Below are positions 46,526 to 55,405 of a stretch of 64,000 bases of DNA, piece by piece. The notes under the pieces were generated by a model that was not told the DNA's origin, searched no databases, and was given only the letters and a program-made list of their open reading frames with translations. This stretch comes from Cavia porcellus (taxonomy: Eukaryota > Chordata > Mammalia > Rodentia > Caviidae), in contig NW_026947484.1 in assembly GCF_034190915.1 (NCBI RefSeq), positions 75,843,482-75,907,481 of the forward strand, written 5' to 3'. Both the position numbers and the translations under genes were made by a program. How positions within the stretch are numbered: the first letter of the stretch is position 1; every line of letters starts with the position of its first letter.

Positions 46526-49137
46526 GGGCCGCTGAAGAAGCTCTCCTACCCACTTCGATCAAAATCACCTGGAAATCAAATGATCCGGTTTGGGTACCTC
46601 AGTGGCCCCTGCCTAAGGAGAAGCTATTAGCCTTGTCAGAAATAGTCAGTACACAACTTAGATTAGGACATATTAAGCCGTCAACCTCCCCATGGAACAC
46701 CCCCATTTTTATAATTAAGAAAAAGTCTGGCAAGTGGAGGCTGCTCCATGATCTAAGGGCGGTCAACGCGCAGATGCAGTCCCTGGGGGCGGTCCAGAGG
46801 GGGCTGCCAGCTCTCTCAGCCATCCCTCAGTCCTGGCCAGTTTATGTTATAGACCTTAGAGACTGTTTCTTCTCAATTCCCCTGCACCCAGAGGACACTC
46901 ATAGGTTTGCCTTTACTTTGCCCACCATTAACCAAGAAAGCCCTGATCTCAGATACGAGTGGGTAACGTTGCCCCAAGGCATGGCCAACAGTCCCACTAT
47001 GTGTCAGATTTACCTTGATTCCCTACTGGCCCCCCTACGAAAATCCTTTCCCAAGATAAGATGTATGCATTACATGGACGACCTTTTGCTCAGCGGCAGG
47101 GACCCAGACATGCTAAATAATATGCTCAGCCAGTTGGTCGAGGCCCTGAGACAAGCTAATCTGCATGTTGCCCCCGACAAGATTCAGGGAGGAGAAATGG
47201 TGACCTACTTAGGCGCGAGAATCTCCCCTATGCTAGTCTCTCCGCAGAAGGTCACCATTAGGACGGATGGCGTTAGGACCCTAAATGACATGCAAAAGCT
47301 ATTGGGAGACATTAATTGGATTAGGCCATATTTACATATACCAAATTCAGATCTCAAACCCCTGTTTGACCTTCTAAAGGGAGACCCAGATATAGCCTCC
47401 CACAGGAGGCTCACTCCTGAGGCAAGAGCTGCCTTACAGAGAGTGGAAAAAGCCTTAGGTGGGGCTACCTTACACAGAATTGAACCAGGGCGACCCTTTG
47501 ATGTCTGTTTGCTACAGACTAGTCTACAGCCTACAGCGGTGATTTGGCAGAAAGGACCACTACTGTGGATACACCCTAAGGTCTCACCTGCAAAAGTCAT
47601 AGAGCATTACCCGGAGGCAGTCGCTTCATTGGCCCTTGAAGCGCATGATAGAGCTGTCCAACATTTTGGCTCAGGACCACAAGCCATCCGAGTACCCTAT
47701 ACCGCCAGCCAGATCAAGACCCTGGCTGCCTGCATAGATACTTGGGCCATTCTGAGATGTGTTTTCCATGGGGATATAAACAATCAATACCCTAAAGACC
47801 CTATCTTGTCATTTGTCACTCAGCACCCTATAATTTTTCCAAAGGTTACTGCCTCTGAGCCATTAGTCCCAGCAACTACAATATACACAGATGGCTCTAA
47901 GACGGGGATAGGCGCCTATGTGATCCTAGGCAAGCCCCCGGTTACCATACAATTTGAACCAGATCAGCCTCAGGTGGTGGAACTGCAGATCGTTAAAATG
48001 ATTCTTGAACGGTTCTCAGAGGCCATTAACATTGTCTCCGATTCTAGGTATGTGGTCAATGCTATGCAAGTGCTTGAGACTGCCGGTTTAATTAGATCCA
48101 CTTCCACAGTGGCTGGGCTGTTCCTGTCTATCCAGACATTGCTTCAGAACAGACACCATAAGGTCTTCACCACCCACATAAGAGCACATACATCCCTGCC
48201 AGGGCCCATGGCACAGGGGAATGCGGCTGCTGACACTGCCACTCGCCCGTTATGGATTTTTACCTTACTAACACCAATCGAGCGAGCCCGTGCCTTCCAT
48301 GATAAGTTTCATGTCAATGCCAGGACACTAGCAAACCATTTCCATGTTTCTAGAGCAGATGCACGAGATATCGTGCGACTATGTGACTCCTGTGCCACAT
48401 ACAAACCTGCCATACCGATGGGAGTAAACCCTCGAGGTTTGATCCCTGGTGATGTTTGGCAGATGGACATCACACATATACAGGAGTTTGGGACTCTTAA
48501 ATATGTTCATGTTTCCACAGACACCTGTTCTCGCATCATATTTGCAACAGCAGAAACAGGTGAAAAAGTGTCTAATGTGATCAATCATTGCCTGGCAGCT
48601 TGGGCCGCATGGGGCAAACCAAAAATATTAAAAACTGATAATGGACCAGCCTATATAGGCAAAGCCTTCAATGAGTTCTGCAAAATGATGGAGGTTCAAT
48701 TAAAACATGGTATCCCATACAATCCCCAAGGTCAAGGAATCATTGAGAGGGCTCATAGAAGCCTCAAAGAAATTTTACAAAAACAAAAAGGGGGAGTAGG
48801 CCAAGGCCTGGCCCCAAAGGCACAATTATCCATGGCACTATTCACACACAATTTTTTAAATTTAAATAATGATAATCGCTCCCCAGCTGTGGAGCACTGC
48901 AACCCTTCCCCCAACCATAAAGGGTGGGTGAAGTGGAAAGATGTCCTGACAGGACAATGGATGGGCCCGGATCCAGTGGTCAGCTGGAACCGAGGCGCGG
49001 TTTGTGTTTTCCCACAGGAATCGGGACGAGAACCACTGTGGATACCGGAGAGACTGACACGGACAACAAAGCCCTCGACTAAAGATCAGACCTGCCCTAC
49101 TGGAGATCCATCACAGACCAACCAACAAGATGAATAG
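46513..49137 (+). CDS. pol: Pol frame: reverse transcriptase, RNase H, integrase
   Basis: Frame -1 to pro, translated as the end of Gag-Pro-Pol, about 870 residues and uninterrupted. The RT has fingers TSPWNTPIFIIKKKSGKWR, the LPQGMANSP motif and the YMDD active site (47,071-47,082). RNase H has its acidic residues in place: YTDGS (Asp at 47,890), VELQ (Glu), VSDSRYV (Asp) and GNAAADTA (Asp). Integrase has an N-terminal His/Cys zinc-binding region ending CDSC, then a DD35E triad with Asp codons at 48,466 and 48,637 and Glu at 48,745, exactly 35 residues between the last two. The C-terminal part has the W-K-x-VLTGQW and LWIPERL blocks typical of class II integrases. All catalytic residues are present, so enzyme activity is plausible. 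The first Met at 46,633 is not the real start. Confidence 0.97.
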   Translation, partial: GFFLGAAEEALLPTSIKITWKSNDPVWVPQWPLPKEKLLALSEIVSTQLRLGHIKPSTSPWNTPIFIIKKKSGKWRLLHDLRAVNAQMQSLGAVQRGLPALSAIPQSWPVYVIDLRDCFFSIPLHPEDTHRFAFTLPTINQESPDLRYEWVTLPQGMANSPTMCQIYLDSLLAPLRKSFPKIRCMHYMDDLLLSGRDPDMLNNMLSQLVEALRQANLHVAPDKIQGGEMVTYLGARISPMLVSPQKVTIRTDGVRTLNDMQKLLGDINWIRPYLHIPNSDLKPLFDLLKGDPDIASHRRLTPEARAALQRVEKALGGATLHRIEPGRPFDVCLLQTSLQPTAVIWQKGPLLWIHPKVSPAKVIEHYPEAVASLALEAHDRAVQHFGSGPQAIRVPYTASQIKTLAACIDTWAILRCVFHGDINNQYPKDPILSFVTQHPIIFPKVTASEPLVPATTIYTDGSKTGIGAYVILGKPPVTIQFEPDQPQVVELQIVKMILERFSEAINIVSDSRYVVNAMQVLETAGLIRSTSTVAGLFLSIQTLLQNRHHKVFTTHIRAHTSLPGPMAQGNAAADTATRPLWIFTLLTPIERARAFHDKFHVNARTLANHFHVSRADARDIVRLCDSCATYKPAIPMGVNPRGLIPGDVWQMDITHIQEFGTLKYVHVSTDTCSRIIFATAETGEKVSNVINHCLAAWAAWGKPKILKTDNGPAYIGKAFNEFCKMMEVQLKHGIPYNPQGQGIIERAHRSLKEILQKQKGGVGQGLAPKAQLSMALFTHNFLNLNNDNRSPAVEHCNPSPNHKGWVKWKDVLTGQWMGPDPVVSWNRGAVCVFPQESGREPLWIPERLTRTTKPSTKDQTCPTGDPSQTNQQDE
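48785..48796 (+). other. Internal polypurine tract (central-PPT-like)
   Basis: AAAAAGGGGGAG within integrase is identical over 12 of 12 bases to the 3' polypurine tract at 49,619-49,630. It could act as a second plus-strand primer, or simply reflect Lys-Gly-Gly coding. Confidence 0.4.
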
Positions 49138-49258
49138 AAATAGCGGTAGCCCGAAATGGACAAGAAGATCCTCAGGCATATGCATGGCTCGCTCGCCTAG
49201 CCTACGACCGAGTCTAGGGACGGTGAGCTTCCCACACTCCTCCTCTAAAAAATTATGA
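49130..49258 (+). CDS. Short frame overlapping the pol end, possible env-leader relic
   Basis: A 42-codon frame starts at an ATG inside the last codons of pol, in a different phase, as env often does in betaretroviruses. It is basic and Ser/Arg-rich, with no hydrophobic signal peptide and no similarity that I recognise. It may be the stub of a deleted env or chance. I would not call a protein from it. Confidence 0.2.
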   Translation: MNRNSGSPKWTRRSSGICMARSPSLRPSLGTVSFPHSSSKKL

Positions 49259-49278
49259 TATAGCAGGGTAGATGAGTC

Positions 49279-49327
49279 AATGACGGGTAAGAGCGTGCCT
49301 CCCCAGCACGACTCGACCTAAGCCAGG
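49279..49327 (+). promoter_or_regulatory. CTE-like RNA export element (half element), candidate
   Basis: TGACGGGTAAGAG (49,281-49,293), a hairpin CGTGC-loop-GCACG (49,294-49,310), then GACCTAAGCCAGG (49,315-49,327). This is the pattern of one internal-loop half of the Mason-Pfizer monkey virus constitutive transport element, which binds host NXF1/TAP to export unspliced RNA, and it sits in the same place between the last gene and the 3' LTR. The viral element has two such loops; I see one clear copy. Comparison is from memory. Confidence 0.65.
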
Positions 49328-49617
49328 CCCTACCCCATCCTGCACGTAAGCCGCTGGACTGTTAGATGCTGCCCAGGTCTAAATTTCTCTCCGAGGGGAT
49401 TTCTTTACGGAGAGGAAATGAGTGCAAGCTTGTGTGCATCCAGGTTCCGTCCAGTTTGTGCCTGGCCCTAGAAAAAGGACGAGGGCCTCAGGGCCTTGGC
49501 AGACCATGGGACGGCCGACCAGGGTCTAAGCCAAGGACCTACGGTGGGCCTACGCATAGGGCATAAGCCTCTGCACCCAGTCCAGGAAGGGCTACGATGC
49601 GCACATTCATAAAAAAT
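49328..49617 (+). other. Proviral 3' untranslated tail
   Basis: Noncoding sequence between the CTE-like element and the polypurine tract. A 66-codon frame at 49,366-49,566 has no recognisable domain. No env surface or transmembrane motif is visible. Confidence 0.6.
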
Positions 49618-49631
49618 AAAAAAGGGGGAGA
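49618..49631 (+). other. 3' polypurine tract
   Basis: AAAAAAGGGGGAGA directly abuts the 3' LTR start. It is the RNase-H-resistant primer for plus-strand DNA synthesis. Confidence 0.95.
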
Positions 49632-50116
49632 TGTTGGGAGCCGCAGCCCCGAGCCCGGTCGCCTCACTTGGCGGACGTGAGGCCTGTAGTAAAGAGTGAG
49701 GCCTGAGGTAGATTACCCCTCCCATCGAATATGTTAGTTTCCTGCTTACCGCGTAAACAACCCGCTCAACAATATAGTCTGCCTGGCAACTGATGATGTT
49801 AGCCAATCAGCTTGCCTTGCTTACTTTAACATGATTGGACACTGTACCCGTATATATACCGGTGCCACCCCTGGGCGGAAGTAGAAGCCAGATAGAAGCC
49901 CGGAAGTAGAAGCCCAAAAGGAGCCGCGGAGAGCGGACCGGTAGAGGCTTTGGGGCAGACTGAAGCACAAAAGGAGCCGCGGGGAGCGGACCAGAGGAGG
50001 CTTCAGCTGGGAGAACCCAGGGCAGGCTGTACGGAGAAGGAAAATAAAAAGAAAAGGTTGTCCACTACCAGACTTTGTCGTGTGTCCTTCCTGCCGGCCG
50101 GGAGCGGACATCGACA
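49632..50116 (+). repeat. 3' LTR of the provirus (485 bp)
   Basis: Same length and, by eye, the same sequence as the 5' LTR. AATAAA at 50,043-50,048 would serve for polyadenylation of proviral RNA. Followed by the 6-bp duplication gtagaa at 50,117-50,122. Confidence 0.95.
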
Positions 50117-50185
50117 GTAGAAGACAGAAAAACAACAAGATCACAAAAGTAAGGAGAGCAAGCCTCTTTTGCTCCCTTATGCTGT
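50117..50185 (+). repeat. URR1-like repeat copy 4, continuation
   Basis: After the provirus the sequence continues the interrupted repeat (GACAGAAAAACAACAAGATC parallels 'GACAGACAACGATAGAAGG' in copy 1). The right end is unclear. Confidence 0.4.
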
Positions 50186-50305
50186 ATGCAGACTACTCGT
50201 CCTAAGATGTGTGTAGCACTCACATCATCTCTGTGCCCTCTTCCACACGCTCAGAATGTTTACAAAGTGAGGACCCTGGCCCTTTGCTGAGTTACTTAAA
50301 CTTCT
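50186..50305. other. Short intergenic stretch
   Basis: Nothing recognised. Confidence 0.4.
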
Positions 50306-50335
50306 TATTTATTTATTTATTTATTTATTTATTAT
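50306..50335. repeat. (TTTA)n microsatellite
   Basis: Seven or eight tandem TTTA units. Confidence 0.9.
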
Positions 50336-50755
50336 TTTGAAGGTAGTAAAATACAACAGAACAAAGCCAATTGAGACAGTGTAGTGAAATTGGTACAGGA
50401 CTTCACAGCAGGTTATTGGAATAACAGAAATAGGTATCACAGTATATCTCATTATCTTCACAGTAGTTGTTCTTTCAATTATGTATAACAAAATAAAATG
50501 AAGTACAGAACAGTATAGAACTTATCAAAACAGAATATTGAATAGAGCAGTACCATTAATCCGAATAAAGCAAAACAGTAGTAAAATATTTGTCTTCAAA
50601 AAGATGGTAGAAGGAAATCCCCCTGATTTGCTATATTGCATATGGGCAACCTCCCAAGAGATGCTCAGATCTCTGGTTCCCATTTGCTAAAGGGGAGAGG
50701 GGAAGTGGGATGTTTGACTCTAAGCCCATGCACCAGTAGGCTCACTATTGCTTAA

Positions 50756-51001
50756 CAGGGAGGCAGGCTGGTTGCTTGGTTTCCCAACTTCCTAAGTTCC
50801 AACATGGCACAGATGTCAGGAGACAATGGTGGTTCTCCCTTTGGAGGGGCCGCAGCCTGCCACACCACAGTCACTTACCAGGGAGGTGAGCTGGTTGCTT
50901 GGTTTCCCAGCATCCTAAATTCCAACATGGCACGGATCTCAGGAGATGCTGGTGGTTCTCCCCCTGGGGAGGCTGCTCTTAGTTAAACTTCTATACTTCT
51001 T
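50756..51001. repeat. Two-copy direct duplication, about 123-bp unit
   Basis: The unit beginning CAGGGAGG at 50,756 recurs at 50,879 with roughly 10-15% differences by eye. Both copies contain GCTGGTTGCTTGGTTTCCCA and TTCCAACATGGCAC. The 60-codon frame spanning it is not a gene. Confidence 0.85.
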
Positions 51002-53920
51002 AGGGTGACATGGTGAATCAACCATTACAACACTGGGGAGTGCAATCAGCCATGCTTGGGCATCTTCTGTACACCCCGCATGTAGAACAGCTTAGTTACT
51101 TAGTTAATCTTCTCAACTTCTCAAATTGACACAATGCAGTTATGACACTCCACTTCTAGGGAAGGGTCAGGAATCTATTTTGAAGCCAGAACATTAGAAG
51201 CTACTAGTGCTGGAGAACGTGCAGACTGCCTGAGAGTGCTCCTACCTCTGCAACCCCGGAGGGCTTGTGTAAGACCAAGGTGGCCCAGGTTAATAGAAAT
51301 CTTCTGCTTGCACTATCATTGCTAGTATGCGACAAACAACAGCAGTCTACCGCTGAGGAAGTGGGAAAGCTTGTAAAGATCACTCCTGAAGTTCAGGTAC
51401 TCAGTGAAGATGTAAAGTTAGAGTAGAAGAAAAACATTGAAAAAAATCCCCTAGCAATCCAAACCTCACCTCAGCCACCGACGAACATAAGAGGAATTTG
51501 AAGCTAGTAATATACTGAAGGTGACAATAATGACCAATCAAATCTTGATTGGATTCACTCACTCTCTTTTGCTAGTAGATGGGCAGTTAAAGAAGTATAC
51601 CCACATCCAGTCCTGGTATATATAGTATTTATCCCAATCTCTAATTTTCTCCACTAGTACTTAGCACTAAATAATCAATTACAAAATATTCTTCCAAAAG
51701 AAAAGACAAAAAAATCATGAATCCAGTGGTTTTATGATTGAATTCTAACAAATTCTTGATGAACACAAAAATTTTGTTATGAGTTAAGGTACTCACGAGT
51801 GTTTAAAACTTGGACATGGGAGGAGGAAAAATAAGAAGCAATATTAAAGAAAATGTCATGAACCAGGACACAGAACCTACTTCATATTTACAAATCACTG
51901 GCATTTAGGCTTCTTGGTAAAAACCAAGCTGTCAAATTCTGCCCTTTCTTGGAGGTTCTGTTTTGCTCCACAGTACCCAAAGAAATGTGTTCTCTTTTCA
52001 ATTTTCCAAGGATCCTCGATGAAATGAAATATACTCTGGCTTATTCGTGGATTAAATTAGAAGGTGAGCTCTCACTGCAATTGAATTTGTTTTCTTGTTA
52101 GGTCCGCAGACGTGACCCAATTTCCTGACAAACACTTTACTTAATAGAAACAAGCTACTGGTCTAGGAGCCATAGTCTACCAGTTTGATGTTTTAAAAAG
52201 ACCCTGCTGAAATATACTAAGATTTTTCTTGATTACTAAGTGTTGGCTACTCCTCTCATCCACAGATTTCATATCTTGAGCAAATGCCTAAGGCCCCCAC
52301 CCCATTCTGGCTTGGCTCAATTCCTCTATCCTGGAGACCTATAGGGCTCACTGCAGAGTAGCAACCTCACCTTTACCCAGAATCTGCACTTTCTGAGGAG
52401 CTGTTTGCCCTTTGCCAACCCGAGAAATCCCTTCATTCAAATCTTCTGATGGGGAGGGCAAGAGAGGTGGTGGGGGAAAAGATTCAGAAGCAAGGAAAAC
52501 AAGAAGGAGGAAGTGGCCCGTGCTCAGTGAACCCTCAAGTGTGAAAGGCTAATCCAGAAATCACTCAGTCATACAGGGCAACATCTCTGGTTATGAAATG
52601 CTCACCTCCCCATCCACCCCCACGAGCTTGCTTCCTGAACCAAAGCGAACTTCTGAAATCTGCTGCTCTGCCTCGTCTTTTGGCCTGGTGTCTTCTGTGT
52701 TATAGCTTCTATACACCATTAACTTTCTTCCAAAATCCCCACAGGCATCTTACTTGGAGGCAAATGCCCTTGCCGCTTTCAAGGAGAAGGATCACATGTC
52801 TAGGAGACAGAAATTGGAGCACAGAGGGCTGTGGTGTTCCGAAGCATTTATGTGTGGCCTGGAGATTTGAGAACAGAGTGAGTTTCAGAGCTCTGAGGTA
52901 GACAGGAAGGCCAAACAGTGCCGGCAACTTGACCACACATGATGTTTACAACGACGCTCATGAATCTGCCATGCTCATGGGAACAGAGAATGGGAGAGTC
53001 TTGATTTTCTCAGACATTTGGCTGACAACTAAATGTTTTCCCCAGTTGGCAACTAAACATTTGCCTATTGAAAAGGCAGAAAGTTTTGTTGATTGGTAAA
53101 GTTTTAAGAAGAAATAGACTGATTTAAAAGTAAGGCATCATTTCCTCACTGGATCTCTTGTGGAGAGGATGGGAACAGGGTTGATGAGTTGGGGGTGGCT
53201 TCCCCTGGGTCTTTACAATTCTTTTCTCGAGTACCCCCTTTGCTGCCAGTACCATGCTGTTTATGTGCGCATAGTGGATAGCTGTCCCTTTCCCCTGCAG
53301 TCTCCACACCTTTACTCCACAATCAGTGCTACAGGTTGGCAAGGAGAGCTGGCCTAGGAGAGAAGGCAGATCCGGAAGCTGGAGGAACCTCAGAAAGCTC
53401 ACCCACAGGGCCAGGGAGTTCCTGAAACTGACCCTTTAAGGTGACTTCGGAGTGTCTGATTCTTTCCTGAATTGTTTTTATTTCCCCCCAGCTCTGGTTC
53501 TCTTGCTTCTTTTCTCTTTTGTCATTACAGCTGTTCTGATTGACCTTCTACTCCTTTCAGATGCTCAGAGAACAGGGTGCTGCCTCTTCGTGTATGAGAC
53601 ATTTCAGCATCATTAAAGCAAGCATATATTAACTTTCTTTCTTAAAAATGACTCTGGGTAAAAAGAGCGTACATGTTACAAATAGAAGGAAAACTCCACG
53701 TCATAACAATAGTAACAATTGTTTAAAGAGTAAGTTATTGGTTTTAGTGAGTCTTGATAATTTTTGAGGCATCAAAATGGAAATAATGTTTATATCAAAA
53801 TGATCCCATATGGCTCATAACTGAAACAGAGCCATGGTAAAAATAACATATGTAGTAACATATACTTAATAGTAATAAAGACAAACACACAAATAACCCC
53901 AACATTACCTACCTTTCTGT
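51002..53920. other. Intergenic, no gene seen
   Basis: No supported gene. Frames of 65-102 codons at 52,593-53,402 overlap on opposite strands without domains. Confidence 0.4.
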
Positions 53921-54105
53921 CTGTATTTCTGTTTCTTTCCTTTTTTCTTTCTTCCTTCTTTCATTCCTTTCTTCCTTCTTTCCCTCATATTTTCTCTTTT
54001 GTTCCTGCCTTCCTCCCTTCCTTCATTCTCTTTGGTGTTGGGGATGGAACCCAGCACTCCAGACAAGCTCTCTATCTCTAGATATATTCTGAGTCCCCAG
54101 GGTTT
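53921..54105 (-). repeat. Pyrimidine-rich tract plus old ID-like SINE
   Basis: (TTCC/TTTC)-rich DNA to about 54,028, then a reverse-complement ID-like body ('GGTGTTGGGGATGGAACCCA', 'CTGAGTCCCCAGG'). Confidence 0.6.
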
Positions 54106-54284
54106 ATTACTTCATGAAGGACACACATAGCTCCCAGTTACACTTCAGTTTTTTCCTTTTCCTATTTCCATCATATACTACGGATTTTCCTATACTTTCC
54201 CTCTTGGTTCCCAATCGCACCACAAATAAACTCAAATACCCCCAGTGCAGCATTCACAGATGGGGAGTTTGGAAGGTGGCGGGG

Positions 54285-54632
54285 TATAGTGAGTGAATGT
54301 GGATTAAAGGTGGGATACTGGGGTTAAGGGTATGGATAATGGAAACCCTGCCTTGAGCTTGGGTGGCACTAATTAACAGGTTTGTAGTCTGGATGGACTA
54401 TCAAGGAACAGAAAGAAGGCAGGCTGCTGCTGTCAGAGCTGCTGCTGCTTGCTGCCTGCCACACCATGAATTGTTTCGCTTCTGTGATGACCCTGTGCTA
54501 TGCTGCCTTGCCTTGGAGTCTGCCTATGGACTGAAATCTCTACAAACTGTGAACTGCATTAAACCTTTCCTCCTTTTACTTGTAAGTATTGGGTATCTTG
54601 TCTCAGCCATAATAAAAATAACTAAGATAGTG
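54285..54632 (+). repeat. Rodent MaLR-like solo LTR (candidate)
   Basis: A CTG-rich middle and an end of 'AACTGCATTAAACCTTTCCTCC', 'GGGTATCTTGTCTCAGCCAT' and 'AAAATAACTAAGA' fit the 3' part of rodent LTRs like that at 9.4-9.7 kb. The 105-codon frame inside is not a gene. Confidence 0.5.
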
Positions 54633-55203
54633 GCTCAGAAATCTAAGCATGATTTAAGTGGGTCCTCTGTTTTTCAATGAAAGAGTTGCTTGTGGGGTTC
54701 ATCTCAAGGCTCAGCTGGGCATGGAGTCCCCAGTTCATGGTCCCCAGTTCATGTACTTGGTTCCAGGACACAGTTCCACATGGGCTTATGGACAAATGGC
54801 CTCTGTTTTTCAGACTGCTGTCCATAAGCTCCCTCCAGTTCCTTGCCAAATGGGCATCTCCAATACAGCAGCCTCTTTCTTCTAAGGGCACAAGCCAAGA
54901 AGACAATAAGAAACTCACAACTGGCAAGATGGAGGTTATAATTTATTGTAATCTAATCACGAAAGTGACATGGTATCTTCTTTGCCATATTCTATTGGTT
55001 AGAATCAAGTCACAAGGTTTAACCCACGTTCAAGGGGAAGGAATCACTCAGATGTGGATATGGACACCAGGAGGTAGGAATCATCTGAGAAAACCAATTA
55101 CTTGAAGATCGAGTAAAGAAGGAAGGAGGAAAAGTTGTTTTAGGACAGTAAAGATAATAGAAAATGGGAGTAATCCACGGTTGAAATTTGAAACTAATAA
55201 GCT
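54633..55203. other. Intergenic, no gene seen
   Basis: A 142-codon plus-strand frame at 54,677-55,105 has no recognisable domain or exon structure. Not called. Confidence 0.4.
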
Positions 55204-55405
55204 CAGTGGTACCTCAGTTCACAAATGCTTTGAATACTTGCTCATAAACCATTTGGTTTGCAGATAGAAGCGTTTGGGAAAATTTTGTTTTTGTTTGAGG
55301 ACTTTGCATTGGGTGAGGAACATGACTGCTGCCGTGTTTCCTTCACAAACACAAATGTGACAAGAATTGTGGAATAAACTAAGTTCGTGAACCGAGGTAC
55401 TTTGT
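55204..55405. mobile_element. Short DNA transposon (MITE) with terminal inverted repeats
   Basis: The left end GTACCTCAGTTCACAAA (from 55,209) and the reverse complement of the right end, GTACCTCGGTTCACGAA (ending 55,400), match at 15 of 17 bases. The element is about 200 bp and cannot encode a transposase. The superfamily (Tc1/mariner-pogo or other) is not settled by eye. Confidence 0.65.

Larger units (their letters stand above)
43434..50116 (+). mobile_element. Young class II (betaretrovirus/IAP-like) provirus, env-less
   Basis: A complete 6,683-bp proviral unit: 5' LTR, PBS, leader, gag, pro, pol, short tail, polypurine tract, 3' LTR. Flanks carry a perfect 6-bp duplication gtagaa (43,428-43,433 and 50,117-50,122), the size usual for class II/ERVK integrations. 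Class II is also supported by dUTPase and G-patch domains in pro, separate gag/pro/pol frames each shifted -1, two CCHC knuckles, and an LTR beginning TGTTGGGAGCCGC as in IAP elements as I recall them. No env frame fits in the roughly 480 nt between pol and the polypurine tract. The LTRs look identical over 485 bp, so insertion was recent. All three frames are uninterrupted. Whether it is active, fixed or polymorphic cannot be read from one sequence. Confidence 0.97.

Noticed and set aside
49130..49617. A hidden env gene
   Set aside because: Only about 480 nt with several stops in all frames; no signal peptide, furin site, fusion peptide or transmembrane segment.
54677..55105. 142-codon plus-strand open frame
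   Set aside because: No recognisable family and overlapping frames in other phases and on the other strand. Insufficient support.
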